DNA from: Pogostemon cablin | Taxonomy: Eukaryota > Streptophyta > Magnoliopsida > Lamiales > Lamiaceae | Length of the DNA stretch: 64,000 nucleotides | Assembly: GCA_023678885.1 (NCBI GenBank) | Contig: CM042962.1 | Span: forward strand, 23,202,336-23,266,335 | Direction of reading: 5' to 3' | Shown here: in pieces, positions 10,635 through 23,154 of the stretch | Position numbering within the stretch: the stretch's first letter is position 1 | Layout: every line of letters begins with the position of its first letter | Position numbers and translations under genes: made by a program | The notes under the pieces: model-generated | Database searches by the model: none | What the model was told of the DNA's origin: nothing | Seen by the model: the letters and a program-made list of their open reading frames with translations, nothing else

Positions 10635-13160
10635 TGATATCAAAACTTCGGTTTCGTGGTGAAGCGTGATAAGTTAGGCTAGGGTATGTGTACATGAATT
10701 AGGGTTTAGAATTAAATTTCTTGATGAATATTCTAGTTGTACACGGTGGCACACGAGCACCACATGACGGGTCGATGACGGCAATGACGGCTCTGTGGGG
10801 TGACAGTGAAATCGAAAGCGGCGGACAGGCGATTGTTTTCGGCAGGACAGATTGCGAGCGGTAGGCGGGCACATTGCCAAGCACGGCATGGGTGTTTGTC
10901 GTGTGAGTGCTTGCGGGGGTTGTTGCCGAGAGGAATATCGTGTCCTGAAAGCTGGAAGGATACCGAACGATGGTATCCATGGGCGAGCAGACGTCGTGTG
11001 ATGATGTTGAACAACAAGAAGGGCGGTGCCAGGTGGGCTTGCATACTGGTGCACGTTTTGATGCTGGGCAAGCAGGATGCAGTGCCCATTGATTGTCGTG
11101 CAAGCGCGATGAAGGACACGTTTGTAGTCAGACTTGAAGGATGGCGAGAGCCCAACAAGAAGGAACTGGCATGGCTGGAAAATCGGTGAGAGGCTGCAGT
11201 TCCCGGCGAGACGACCTTGGTTCCGGGCGAGTTTCTTCTTGTTTTCAATTGGGTCTTAGCCACTTCTGGGTCGAGTCTGATTATGACCCGGTCAAGTCTC
11301 AAGGTAGATGGGTCGAGTCCGTATGCTGGAGTTGGGAACTGCGAGGGGCGGATGCGCGGAAACTAGCAGGGTTCCATGCTAGCCAGCGGGATTTAAGCGG
11401 GTAAAGCATCGGTATGCTGAGCTGTTGATGGGCTTGCTGAGCGTGGCTGCTGGTCCATCTCCGACGTGGCTGTGCACTTCATGGTGCTGGGCTGGTAGCT
11501 CCAGGCACGGCTGTTCAGAAACACGGCAGGGTGTTCTGTTGGCTGACGGAAGAGTAGATTGATCACCGGGCGTGCAAGCATGGGCTGGAGACAGCAAAGC
11601 ATGCTGGAAGGCTTCTGCCGAACATGCTGGAGGGCTGTATCAATGTCGCGGATAGTAGCATGGTTGGAACGATGCTGCTGCGACCGGCGGCTGTCTTGGT
11701 TTTCCGGCGAGTAGAGGCTGGAATGAGAGGCACTTCAGGTTGCTGTCGGCGGCGATGTTTGGCGTGGTAGCGCTTGCTGGAGACGCGATGATGGCTATGT
11801 AACCGTGTTTAATGATGATGACGTGGCAAGGTGGGAGAGGCTGGTCCATCAGCGATTTTACTTCCAGTGAATAACTGTGGATAGAGTTTTCTTAGGGCCC
11901 AAGTTTTCTTCTTGCCCAAGTCATGTTTTAATTGTTTGGAGTGTTGGACAAGACATCCTTTTTAGCAAATTAATTCATAATATATGACTGTCATAATTAA
12001 CTTAATTGTCTATTATTGTCATATATGGATGTGAAATTAATTCCTAATATATAACTGTTGATTTAATTATCTATTATTGTTATATATGGTTGGATGTCGA
12101 TATCAATGATTTTGATAATCTGGATGATATTGACGGTCGATATCGATAGTTTCTAAAATTTGATAATCTTAGTTTCTAAAATTTGATAATCTGAAAATTT
12201 TTGAAAATTTGATAATCTGGTCGATATTGATGGTTTCAAAAATCTGGATGATGTCGATGGTCGATATCGATGGGTTCAAAAATTGATTATCTGGATATTT
12301 TTGAAAATTTGATAATAAGGAAGTCTTTACCGACATTCATGCTTGGAGGCGAACAATCGAATTCGCTGATATATAACTGTTTATAATTGATGGAATAATT
12401 GATTATTGTTATATATGATATGCATGATTCTCTGTGATTTACTGCCTTATGTACGTAATAGGAGCATGCTAAGTTGCGTATTTTATTTTGAATGTAGTAT
12501 GCATGTAAAACCCTCGGTGTTAAATTACTAAGTGGGAGAGGGAATTGGTAATTAATTCCCGCGGCCTCCATGATTGGTTTGTAAGTGATATGAGTAAACT
12601 TGCGTGTTGGCATAGACCTTCCTCCCCATCGGATGAGTTTATTCACGGATCACTGGTACAGACTTCATTAAATAATTATTATTTGTAATGTGATGCACAT
12701 GAACTTGCGCGTTGGCATAGATCTTCCTCTCCGTCGGATGAGTTCATTTGCAGATCACTGTACAAACTTATAATTGATGACTGTAGGAAGTTATCCGAGC
12801 ACGTGTACTTCTCCATCTGTAAGGCACATAAGCTTGGGCCTTGGACTTGAGGTCAAATAATGGTGTACACTTAGATGTAAATAATAAGTATCCTCCCCAT
12901 TGGAGTCACTGCTTTTATTTGCATGGCTAAAGAGGAACCGACTATTAATTATTTTGTCATGAGGTTAGGTTGACAAATAAAATTAATGGGTAAAACCTTC
13001 TCTTGTAAATATTCGGGTTTTTAAACGTCCACACTATCGTGGATTGCAGACTCACGGTGCTTGAGATGTCGGTGAATTTTATTTATATTGTTTTGAGGGA
13101 ATCAATATAAAAGGATAAAATTCGAAGTTTTGATCGGTGTATTTGTTTGTGATTCTCTGA
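10635..13160 (+). other. Long untranslated leader of outer copia element, with GC-rich block
   Basis: About 2.5 kb separates the decayed primer-binding site from the gag remnant. Positions 10740-11870 are conspicuously GC-rich (CGGCG and GCTGG motifs) and hold several overlapping open frames on both strands, none recognisable. Positions 12090-12320 contain repeated GATAATCTG and TCGATATCGAT motifs. From about 12400 the leader matches the inner element's leader (about 16780-17350). Confidence 0.6.
12090..12320. repeat. Short interspersed GATAATCTG / TCGATATCGAT repeats
   Basis: The motifs TTTGATAATCTG and GGTCGATATCGATGG recur several times in different combinations within 230 bp. They have no coding content. 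Confidence 0.6.
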
Positions 13161-13164
13161 ATTT

Positions 13165-15360
13165 CAAATGGTTTTATCTCACTTATTGTTTACTGAAGAA
13201 ATTATATTTATTGGTCCAAAATTAGATGATTAGAAAATAATCTTGATTTTGAATTTTACTGCTTCAGAAAATATAAATATGTGTTCTCACTAAGTATACT
13301 CCATGATGCCTATTAAAGTCTCTAGTGGAGAGTTGAGAGGTTCATAGAAATATGATGGTCTCATGCGACTCTTCGGATACTTGAGTGATGTTAAAAGGCA
13401 AGAGGTCATGGATAAGTTGATGAATGTATTGGGAATGCTTCGAGTAGAAATTGAAAGGGAAACCTAGATTAATTTATTCTCCATAATTTGCCTGGATGTT
13501 TTGAACAAGTTCTACCTGAAATACAAGAGATTATATATGGTGGGGAACTTCTGACAAAACATGTGGCAAAGAAAAGTCAATTTCATCAAGAAGTAAACAA
13601 CGCTAGTATCTCATTCACTAGACGTTGAAGCCTAATTAGTAATGGCATCTAATGACACGCTGTGTGTAGATACCGAAATTACTTAAAGCATGTAACTAAG
13701 TAACGATGAGATTTTATGGACATGGGTAATACTACGAGAGTAGTGGTTATTGCAGTGGGAGTTATTTATTTATCTAACGATATGAATAAATGATTGATTA
13801 TGAGAAATTATCTTTACGTACGTTTTTCATAGAAAGAATTTGATTTCAGTTTCTATGCATCTACGGATGGATACTCCATTTCATTTAAATGACTTGGTCA
13901 AGTTATGAAGGATGGAGCTATAATCTGTTATGGTACGTTAGTGGCAATTTGTTCTCTTAAATCTTGTTTATACCACGGATGTAACAAACAATAATTAATA
14001 ATTCATCTTCTAATCTTAATAAGATAAAGACTCTTATGGAAATGATTAGATAATTGATGAATTATTTGGAATTATTAAATTCATTTTATGAATATGCCCT
14101 AGAAACAGCATGTCGTATAACGATTGTCTGTTTGTGGGATATCCTAGAAAGGAAGGGTAATTTAGTTAGTCCAAAAGATCGAAGGGTGATTGTTAACACA
14201 AACATTAAATTTTTTGAAAAAGACTATGTATTAAATCATAAACCCATGTATAAATTGTTCTAAAAGAAGTGAGAGGATAACACAAAGTATTAGTACCAAG
14301 TGTATGAGAGGATATACCACAAGGTAGACTGCAACGCGTGTTACGTCTGATACACAATTCCGTGTAGTGCCTTGTCATAATGGGCGGGTTGTCCGACAAC
14401 CCGTAAGATATATGTTTTGGGAGAGTCATGAGACTTGGTCCCATGTAAACATGGAATGGATCCACGGATACGACGAAGTACTACAAGATCAAAATGTGAT
14501 ATCTTAGCAAGTGCAATGAATGTTGAAATAGAATCGATGAATTCCAAATTAGATCTGACTGCTTGTAGAAACATGGATGGTGTGAAAGCCATTGGAAGTG
14601 GTCATACAAAATAAAAGAGGGTCATATGGTAAGGTGAAAACCTTGGAAGCAAGCTTGTTGCTACTCATATGGAATATGAGGGATAACAAATAGATGTCAA
14701 GACAGTTTTCCTGATTGGAAGTCTTGAGGAAAACATCTATGTGAAGCAACCAGAGTGATTCATTGGAAAAGGCTAAGAGCATTTTGATAGAAAGCTTAAA
14801 AGTGTCCATCAATGGACTAAAGCAAGCTTCAAGATCATAAAACATCCGTTTTGATGAGGAAATCCAAAGATATGAATTCATTCAATGCTCGGATGTGTCT
14901 TGTGTATTGCAAAGAGTGACGGAAATGTGGTGGTGTTTCTTGTACTATACGTAGTTAGTATCTTGCTCATTGGAGACAATGAAAGAGTATTGTCGGGCGT
15001 ATGGGTATGGTAAATAAAGCGGTATGTAATGAAGGACTTAAGAAAAGCATAATATATCCTTTTGATCATGGTAATACGGATCACAGGAAAAGATGTTGTG
15101 CTTGTCTCAAGCTTCATGAAATGATACTATCCTTACTTGTTTTTGCATGTGGCTTTATCTAAGGAAATGTGTCTTGAGACACAAAAGAAGATAAAGGTTA
15201 TGAAAGCAGTTCCTTATGCTTCGGCCAATAAGGAAGCTTATCTAAGAAATGCAATGCACGAGTATCGATAACTATTTTGCTGAAGGCATGAACAGTGGGT
15301 ATCAAAGGTAACTCGAAATAAGAATGTTGAAATGTGGTAACACATAATTTTGAAGTACCA
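13165..15360 (+). pseudogene. gag-pol remnants of outer copia element
   Basis: Segments align by eye with the better-preserved inner element. The gag start region is at about 13165, an ACTCTTCGGA phrase at about 13370, a protease DT-type motif near 13666, TAGAAAGAATTTGATTTCAGTTTC at about 13832, and the C-terminal integrase part (LELLNSFYEYALETA) at 14054-14263. A reverse-transcriptase segment containing a YVDD-equivalent (TACGTAGTTAGTATC) is at about 14950. Many stops and frameshifts are present, and the central integrase is deleted around 13990-14050. The coding sequence breaks at about 15360 where the inner element enters. Confidence 0.7.
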
Positions 15361-15383
15361 GAAACAATCCAATTACCAACAAT

Positions 15384-15396
15384 TGGTATCAGAGCC
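15384..15396 (+). promoter_or_regulatory. Primer-binding site for initiator tRNA-Met (inner copia)
   Basis: TGGTATCAGAGCC is the exact complement of the 3' end (with CCA) of the tRNA-iMet encoded at 51032-51103. It lies two bases after the LTR end. With one mismatch the match extends for about six more bases. Confidence 0.95.
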
Positions 15397-17406
15397 TGGT
15401 TTCTGGTGAAACGTGATTTGTATGGATGTTTTTTTGTGATTATTTGATTAATTGATCTAATCTGAATTAATCGAATGTTTATTAGTCAGTTAGTATGTGA
15501 TTATGTGATTGAAGTATTATCTTTGTAATCGCATATTACTTTGTGATCTACTGTTGTGATATGCTGTCAGTGTATTTTTCTTTGATTGTATAAATGGTAC
15601 ACACTTATTACATACACCAAGAAGTCAGTCAGAAGTCACTGTAACTTTTTATCACACACGCACACCCTGCTCGATGGGTGTGCATCCGGCGGTGGGTGAA
15701 CATTGGAGGTGACGGTGGAGTCTGACCGGCACCGACAATCAATGGCTGGTGGCTTCGACCGGACCAGATATGTCACTGTGGTGCTAAAAAGGCGAGAGGC
15801 TTCGACTGGATCGATATCAATGGAGAACGATACGATTGACGGCGATGAGTGATGAATTGTGAACGATGGCGGCGCGTTCACGCTGACTCTGCTCGAGTCC
15901 GTTCAGATCCGGCGGCGTGTGTTGATTGTGACTACGATTGGGGATGTTCCGACCAGGATCCAGGCTAGTCCAACCTGTCTCGGGTCAGGTCAGGGCAGAT
16001 CGTCGCACATCCGACGGTGCTAGAGCGGTGTGTGGCTGACCGGCACTGACTGTAGATCGCTGGAGAGTTACGCCGGTGTGGATGTCTTCAGACGAAACAT
16101 CGGCGTTGTTTCTGGACAATCGGTGGCTGGTGGCTGCCTGATACCAGCGCGGTTGCAGGCGACGGCGCAGCTGGATGGTCTGGAGTAGCGCGCGGCGGTG
16201 CAGCGGTGCTGGACTGTCTGCATGTTGCGCTGACGGTCGGAGGCAGCGTGGGAGGCAGGCGCGGCTGTGGTCCTAGCACGGCGGCAATCTGACGGCTTGG
16301 TTCCGACAATGGGAGCGGACGGGGAGACTCCGGTGGAGTGGCAGCTCGTTATCGGATGGTCGGCTGCGCGTTTCCAGTCAGCTGACAGCACGACCGCCAT
16401 GTGCGGCGGCGCCGTGCTACTGTTAGTGTGAGGTGTCCATCTGGTTGTTGCGGCTGAGTGTTATTCTAGGGCAGCACATATGGTGTTTTTGTATTGCTAA
16501 TGGGCTTATGTCCTTTTTTGGGCTGTTGGGTTATTGGGCTCGGTTTAATTCTTTGTCTAATGGGCCGTGATATAAGGGATTGGAATAGGGCTGTAATTCT
16601 TGTATTTGTTTTGGGCTGGCAGGATTAATTGGCTAATATAATGGGCTTGTTGGGCTCTTTTGGCTCTAGTTTTATTTATTGGTTGGATTAATAGGCCCAT
16701 TTACTTGATTTATTTAGTGGCTTAATCCTTTTGATATATAATTGATTTAATTGTTTAACTTGACAATTAATTGTTATATATGAGGCATGTTCTATGTGAT
16801 TCATTTAATTTTAAATTACTTATAATAGAAGCATGCTAGCATGTATATTTTATTATGAAATATTATATGCATGTTAGAGGAGATTGGTAAATAAATTCCC
16901 ATGGCCTCCATTATTGGTTTGTAAGTGATGTGAGTAAGCTTGCACATTGGCATTAGAGCCTTCCTCTCCATCGGATGAGTTTATTCATGGATCACTGGTA
17001 CAAACTTCTTTAGGATGACTGTAGAAAATTATCCAAGCGCTGTGTACTTCTCTATCTGTAAGGCACATAAGCTTGCGCAATGGACTTGGGTCAAATAATG
17101 GTGTACACTTAGATGCAAATAATTAGTATCCTCCCCATCAGAGTCACTGCTGTTATTTGCATGGCTAAAGAAAACCGACTATTAATTATTTTGTCATAAA
17201 GATAGGTTGACAAATGATATTATTGGGTAAAACCTTCTCTTGTAAATGTTCAGGTTTGCATATGTCCACACTATCGTGGCATGCAAATTCACGGTGCTTG
17301 AGATGTTGGTGAATTTTATTTTATATTATTTTGAGGGATTCAATATAAATTGATAAATTCGAAGTGTTTGATCTGTTTAATTATTTATGATTCTCAGGAT
17401 TTTAAT
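15397..17406 (+). other. Leader of inner copia element with GC-rich block
   Basis: About 2 kb of untranslated sequence. Positions 15655-16440 are GC-rich and repetitive in GGCGGCG and GGTGGCTG motifs, and 16500-16720 is rich in TGGGCT and GGCCCA. Minus-strand open frames at 16068-16400 and 15636-15881 have compositional bias (Ala, Pro, Ser, Thr) but no recognisable domain, so I treat them as chance frames. Confidence 0.55.
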
Positions 17407-17922
17407 ATGGCACTCAACTCACTTTCTATTATACTTAAAGAGCATAAACTTACTGGCACTAACTATGTTGACTGGAAGCGAAACATGGACATTGTATTAA
17501 CTGCTGAAGATTATATCTTTGTACTTTCTGAGGAATGTCCTCCGGCACCTACTGATGCCTCTACCGAAGAGCAAAGAAATGCTTATAATAGGTGGGTCAA
17601 GGCTGATAGGATGGCTAAATGCTACATTTTGGCGTCTATGTCAAATGTGCTTCAGACTCAGCATCAAGCCATGGAGACCGCCTATGATATGATGCATAAT
17701 CTTAGGGAACTCTTCGGACATCAGAGTCGTCCTGCTAGGTCGAAGGGCATGTCAGTCTTGATGAATACCAAAATGGCTGAGGGCACTCCCATATGGGAAC
17801 ATGTCCTTAGGATGATGGGCCAACTCAATGAGTTGGAAATTCTTGGAGCTGAAATCGATGGGAAACTCAGGTCGATATCATACTCCAAAGCTTGCCTAGG
17901 AGTTTTGAGCAGTTCCGCCTGA
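17407..17922 (+). pseudogene. gag of inner copia element (N-terminal part)
   Basis: The ATG at 17407 starts MALNSLSIILKEHKLTGTNY, followed by WKRNMDIVL. This is the typical N-terminus of copia Gag in TNT1-94-like annotations (UBN2-type capsid domain). The frame is lost near 17870-17890; the continuation PRSFEQFRLNYGMNKHKYTL is read in another frame from about 17892. Gag forms the virus-like particle that packages the element's RNA. Confidence 0.85.
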
Positions 17923-20900
17923 ACTATGGTATGAACAAACATAAGTACACGTTGGCGGAACTTCCGATAGAACTTGTGGCGGCGGAAGAACTATTTCGTA
18001 GACTTCCTCAGGTTCATGTTGCTGAAAATGCTGCTCATCCTAGGCTGAAGAGCAGTAGGAAGAAAAAGAAGCAAGAAAATTCAGCACCGGTGAACCAAGT
18101 GAAAGCAAAGACTGGTGCGGTCAAGAAGCCTAAAGGCAAGTGCTTCAAATGCAAGCAGTCGGGACACTACAAGGCAGACTGGCCTCTTCTGAAGGGGAAC
18201 AGGAATGGTAATTCTTATATACTAGTTGTTGAATCGTGTTTAGCGGCTGTATCTGCTGACACTTGGTGTGTAGATACGGGAGCCACTGACCATGTCTGCA
18301 ATTCTTTGCAGGGGTTCCACCCAACCCGACAGCTCAGTGATGGAGAGATTACCATACTCATGGGGAATGCTACAAGAGTCGCAGCTGTCGCAGTGAGAGA
18401 CTTTTATTTATTTTTCAATAAGAGTAAAACTCTTGTTTTGAGGAATTGTCTTTATGTACCGCATTTTAGAAAGAATTTAATTTCAGTTTCTAAATTGTTT
18501 ATGGATGGATATTCTGTTTCTTTTAATGACATGTTTATTATAAGGAAAGATAGAATTATTATCTGTGATGGTACATTGATAGATAATTTGTATACTCTTA
18601 ATCCAATTTCTCCCACAATGCAACAAATTGAAACGAATGATACATATACTAATACGAGAAAGAAACCTTCTAAAATGAACTAAACATATCTTTGGCATCT
18701 AAGACTGTGTCACATTAACTTAAGTAGGATTCAAAGGTTGATAGCTGATGGACCTCTGAGTTCATTAATAGTGAAAAATTATCCAACTTGCGAATCCTGC
18801 TTGGAAAGAAAAATGACTAAAAGGCCTTTTAAGGCAAAGGGGTATAGAGCTAAAGATTTGTTAGAATTAGTTCATTTCGATTTATGTGGTCCTATGTCTG
18901 TCCAGGCAAGAGGGGGTTTTGAATATTTCGTCACTTTCATTGACGATTATTCAAGATACGAATATATTTATTTGATGCGCCGCAAGTCTGAATGCTTTGA
19001 TAAATTCAACGAATACAAGGCTGATGTGGAAAAGCAACTTGGTAAATATATCAAAACACTACGATCTGATCGTGGTGGTGAATACCTCTTGGGAGAGTTT
19101 AGGAATTATTTATCGAAAATTGGGATTGAATCCCAATTGTCTGCACCAGGCACACCCCAGCAGAATGGTGTAGCGGAAAGAAGGAATAGGACTCTTATGG
19201 AAATGGTAAGATCAATGATGAGTTATTCGGAATTACCAAATTCATTTTGGGGACACGCCTTAGAAACGGCGGCTTACATTCTAAACTTAGTACCTTCTAA
19301 ATCGGTAGCCTCCACACCCACAGAACTGTGGACCGGGCGCAAACCTAGTCTGAAACATGTTCGAATTTGGGGTGCTCCGGCACACGTGTTAAAGGCAGAT
19401 GCTGATAAGTTAGAATCATTTACTGATGTTTGTCTGTTTATAGGGTATCCTAGAGGAACGAAGGGTGGTTTATTTTATAGTCCCAAGGACCAAAAGGTGA
19501 TCGTGAGCACGGACGCCAGATTTTTGGAAGAGGATTATATAATGGATCACAAACCCATGAGTAAAATTATTCTAGAGAAAGTTAGAGGGGAAACACCAAA
19601 TATAATACCAACTGTACAATAAGATATACCACAGGACACTGCACCGCATGTTACACCTGATACACAATTGCCTGCGGAGCCTCGTCGTAGTGGGAGTGTT
19701 GTCAGACAACCGGATAGATTCATGGGATTGGGAGAGTCATCCGACTTGGTCCCGGGTGAACATGAAATTGACCAATGGAATTACAACGAGGCACTGCAAG
19801 ATAAAAATGCTCAATTATGGCAAAACGCAATGAAATCTGAGATAGAATCCATGTATTCTAATCAAGTCTGGGAGCTTGTAGAACCACCCAATGGTGTAAA
19901 AGCTATTGGATGCAAGTGGATCTATAAGAGAAAAAGAGGATCTGACGGTAAGGTGGAAACCTTTAAAGCAAGGCCTGTGGCTAAAGGATATACTCAAAAA
20001 GAAGGAATCGATTATGAGGAAACCTTCTCGCCTGTGGCCATGCTTAAGTCAATCCGGATTCTTTTGTCTATTGCTACTCATATGGATTATGAGGTATGAC
20101 AAATGGATGTCAAGACAGTTTTCCTTATTGGAAGTCTTGAGGAAAACATCTATATGAAGCAACCAGAAGGATTCATTGCAAAGGACGAAGAGCATCTTGT
20201 GTGCAAGCTTAAAAGGTCCATTTATGGATTGAAACAAGCTTCAAGATCATGGAACATCCGGTTTGATGAAGTAATCCAGTCATATGGATTTATTCAATGT
20301 CCGAATGAATCATGTGTGTATAAGAAGTGTGACGGAAACATAGTGGTATTTCTTGTACTATACGTGGATGATATTCTACTCATTGGAAATAATATAAAAG
20401 TATTGTCGGGCGTAAGGGTATAGCTGTCCAAGCAGTTTGAGATGAAGGACTTAGGAGAAGCTGGACACATTCTTGGGATCAAATTAATAAGGGATCGCAA
20501 GAAAAGAATGTTATGTTTAACCCAAGCTTCGTATATTGATACAATCCTGACTCGTTTTAGCATGTAAGATTCCAAGAAAGGTTTTCTACCTTTCAGACAT
20601 TGAATATCTTTATCTAAGGAGATGTGTCCTAAGACACAACAAGAAATAGAGGCAATGAAGCTGGTCCCTTATGCTTCGGCAGTAGGAAGCCTCATGTATG
20701 CTATGCTATGTACGAGACCGGATATCTGTTATGTCGTGGGCATGGTCAGTAGGTATCAAAGTAATCCAGGACAGGGGCATTGGACTGCGGTAAAGCATAT
20801 TTTGAAGTACCTGCGAAGGACTAGGGATTATGTGCTGGTTTACAGGGCAGATACTTTGTTACCTTTGGGTTATACTGATTCGGATTTCCAATCAGATAGG

Positions 20901-21353
20901 GATGCTAGTAAATCCACCTCAGGTTATGTGTATACTCTTAGAGGAGGAGCCATAATATGGAGGAGTGTAAAGCAGAAATGCGTTGCTGACTCCACCATGG
21001 AAGCTGAATATGTAGCAGCCTCTGAGGCAGCTAAAGAAGCAGTATGGCTCAGGAACTTCTTAATGGACTTGCGTGTGATTCCTAGTTTGCCCAAAGCGAT
21101 CACAATTTATTGTGATATCAGTGGTGCAGTAGCAAACTCGAAGGAACCACGAGCCCATAAGGCGAGTAAACACATTGAGTGCAAGTACCACCTGATACGA
21201 GACATCGTTAAAAGAGGGAAAGTCATTGTTGCTAAGATTGCATCTGAGGATAACATTGTTGATCCTTTTACTAAGAGCCTTCTAGCGAAATCGTTCAATG
21301 GGCATGTAGAAGGAATGGGGATTAGATGCGTGTCAGCAGATAAGGCAGCGTAG
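17892..21353 (+). pseudogene. Gag C-terminus and Pol polyprotein of inner copia element, six in-frame stops
   Basis: One reading frame runs 17892-21353. In order it holds a CCHC zinc knuckle with its last Cys changed to Trp (CFKCKQSGHYKADW, 18141-18182) and a protease active site VDTGA (about 18270-18284). Next come an integrase with HHCC-like motif (WHLRLCHI, CESC) and DDE core (VHFDLCGP, FIDDYSR, DRGGEY). A reverse transcriptase with YVDD at 20361-20372 and RNase H (YTDSDFQSD, about 20872) complete it. In-frame stops are at 18681, 19620, 20097, 20421, 20565 and 20601. Otherwise the frame is open, so the element decayed by point mutation more than by indels. Confidence 0.9.
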
Positions 21354-21365
21354 TCTTTTAGTATA

Positions 21366-21375
21366 AGTGGGAGAT
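21366..21375 (+). promoter_or_regulatory. Polypurine tract of inner copia element
   Basis: AAGTGGGAGA lies immediately before the 3' LTR start TGTTAG. The same tract precedes the outer 3' LTR at about 23145-23153. Confidence 0.85.
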
Positions 21376-22579
21376 TGTTAGATTTGTATACTAAAAGCCT
21401 TGCTTTTGTATTGAACAATATTTTTAACGATTTTATTTGAAATGAGAATCATATGATCAAACGTTTTTGTATATTATAAATTGTTTATTTATATGTTTGT
21501 GCAAAAGTCCATTTACTTTATATTGTAGATAATATGTTGTGCGACAACACGCAGAAGATCATATTATCAGTTTCCTTATAAAGTATAAACAGATGCTCAC
21601 AACCGAGATAGATGGGGACTATCTATCGGTATGGTTGTAGTGTGGTTTGGTATTAGTTTGTCATGACCATATAACCACATTAGTACACTGCTTTGTGTAT
21701 TGAGTAGGACCGTCTGAGATCGTTCGACTTGTACTGTCTATATAGAAGAACTTGATCTCTGTTATTATGGATGTTCGTGCTCTTAATCCCTACACAATAA
21801 CCTCGGCACGTAAGGCAGTATATATTTCTTTGATTCATCAATGGGTGAGATTTAAATGAATTAAATCAACAAACTCGGTGAGTTGGGAAATAATGTTGTC
21901 TCTATGGTTTGCTGTTGATTGTAGAAGGAATCCATGTCTGTCGTAGGTTGATGATGTCCCCTTGAGGAGCTCATAAAGTTTATCATGTAAATCTTGCAAG
22001 TGGATTAATTTTCGACATGATAATGAGGTTGAGTGGTACTACTCTCGGAAGAGATATTAATTAATTTGAGTTGTCAGTAACTTAATTAATTAATGGGCAT
22101 TGTATATCTTAAACATGGGGAGACTATCGGGCTAATAATAAGAAGGAGTTCAGAACATAATTTTGGGATTAGATGGGTAGTGCAGTAATAATATTTTAGT
22201 GGAGTATATTATTATTATTGGATTTAATTAAAAGCTTTGGGCTAAGCTTGGTTAATTAAATCTAATTGAGGCCCAACCCAATTTCTCCTCCTGGTCACTG
22301 CAGTAGCCCAACTATATAAGTTATCTCAGTTCCTAATAACCTAAGTGTGCGCCACTTACGTAGAAAACAGAAAAGGAACAGATTGAGAACTCTCTGGGGA
22401 TTGTTGACTATACAACATCAGAGAGTTGACTTTGGGTCATACTGTAGAAGATCAGAGGTGTTCTTCATAGATCTTCATCCTCTACTCCAACCCAGAAGTC
22501 AGGTAAATTATTTTTTGCTTCCGCTGATTGTTTACCTGTTTATCGAATCACGTTAACCAAAACAATCCAATTGCCAACA
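21376..22579 (+). repeat. 3' LTR of inner copia element
   Basis: The 1204-bp LTR runs from TGTTAGATTTG to GCCAACA. It is collinear with the outer LTRs but diverged and shorter. The TATA box TATATAAG is at 22313-22320 and the compensated hairpin at 22218-22265. Confidence 0.9.
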
Positions 22580-22580
22580 A

Positions 22581-23130
22581 AAAGGACTATAAATTATATG
22601 TGGGCTTACCGGACAGATTCACTGCTTCTTATGAGTTACGTAGATTCGGATTTTTCAAATCAGATAGGGACAACAGTAAATCCACCTCAAAGGTTATGTG
22701 TTTAATTTTAGGAAGTAGAGCCATAATGTGAAGGAGTGTTATATAGAAATATATTTCAGACTCTGGATTCCATCATGGAAAGATGATAAATTGGAGCCTA
22801 TGAGGCAGCCAAAGTATCTGTATGACTCTAGAAACTTCGTGATGGACTTCGAAGTGATTCTAAGTTTGCCCAAGGTTATCACAATTTATTTTGATGATAA
22901 TGGTGCAGTTGAAAACTTGAAGGAATCACGAGTCCATAAGGCAATTAAACACATGGAGCGCGAGTACCACCTGTTACGAGAAATCGTATAATGAGGGGAA
23001 GGATGTTGTCGCCGAGATTGCATCAGATGATAACCTAGTAAATCCTTTTACAAGGGCATTAAGGCGAAAGCTTTTGATAGTCGTGTAGTGGGAGTAGGAA
23101 TCAGGTGTATGACAGAAGACATGACATCAT
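22581..23130 (+). pseudogene. RNase H remnant of outer copia element (continuation)
   Basis: The sequence resumes the outer element's RNase H (FKSDRDNSKSTS at about 22650) and continues through LPKVITIYFDDNGAVENLKE at about 22866-22925. It has several frame changes and stops. It ends before the polypurine tract at about 23145. Confidence 0.75.
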
Positions 23131-23154
23131 AGTCTTTTAGTATAAGTGGGAGAT

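Larger units (their letters stand above)
15365..22579 (+). mobile_element. Inner Ty1/copia retrotransposon nested in the outer one; 5' LTR almost gone
   Basis: The 3' LTR is complete (21376-22579). At the 5' end only about 17 bp of LTR remain (CAATCCAATTACCAACA, to 15381), directly before the primer-binding site at 15384. The outer RNase H sequence stops at GAAGTACC (15359) and resumes at AGGACTATAAATTATATG (22583), so this element sits in the outer element's RNase H gene. Gag, protease, integrase, reverse transcriptase and RNase H are in the order PR-IN-RT-RH, which defines copia. It cannot express a full polyprotein: there is a gag/pol frameshift and six in-frame stops. Confidence 0.85.

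Noticed and set aside
10674..11849. Overlapping open frames of 70-190 codons on both strands
   Set aside because: They lie in the GC-rich copia leader, where few stops occur by composition. No domain or consistent frame is seen.
16068..16400. 110-codon Ala/Pro/Ser/Thr-rich minus-strand frame
   Set aside because: Same explanation: GC-rich leader of the inner copia element.
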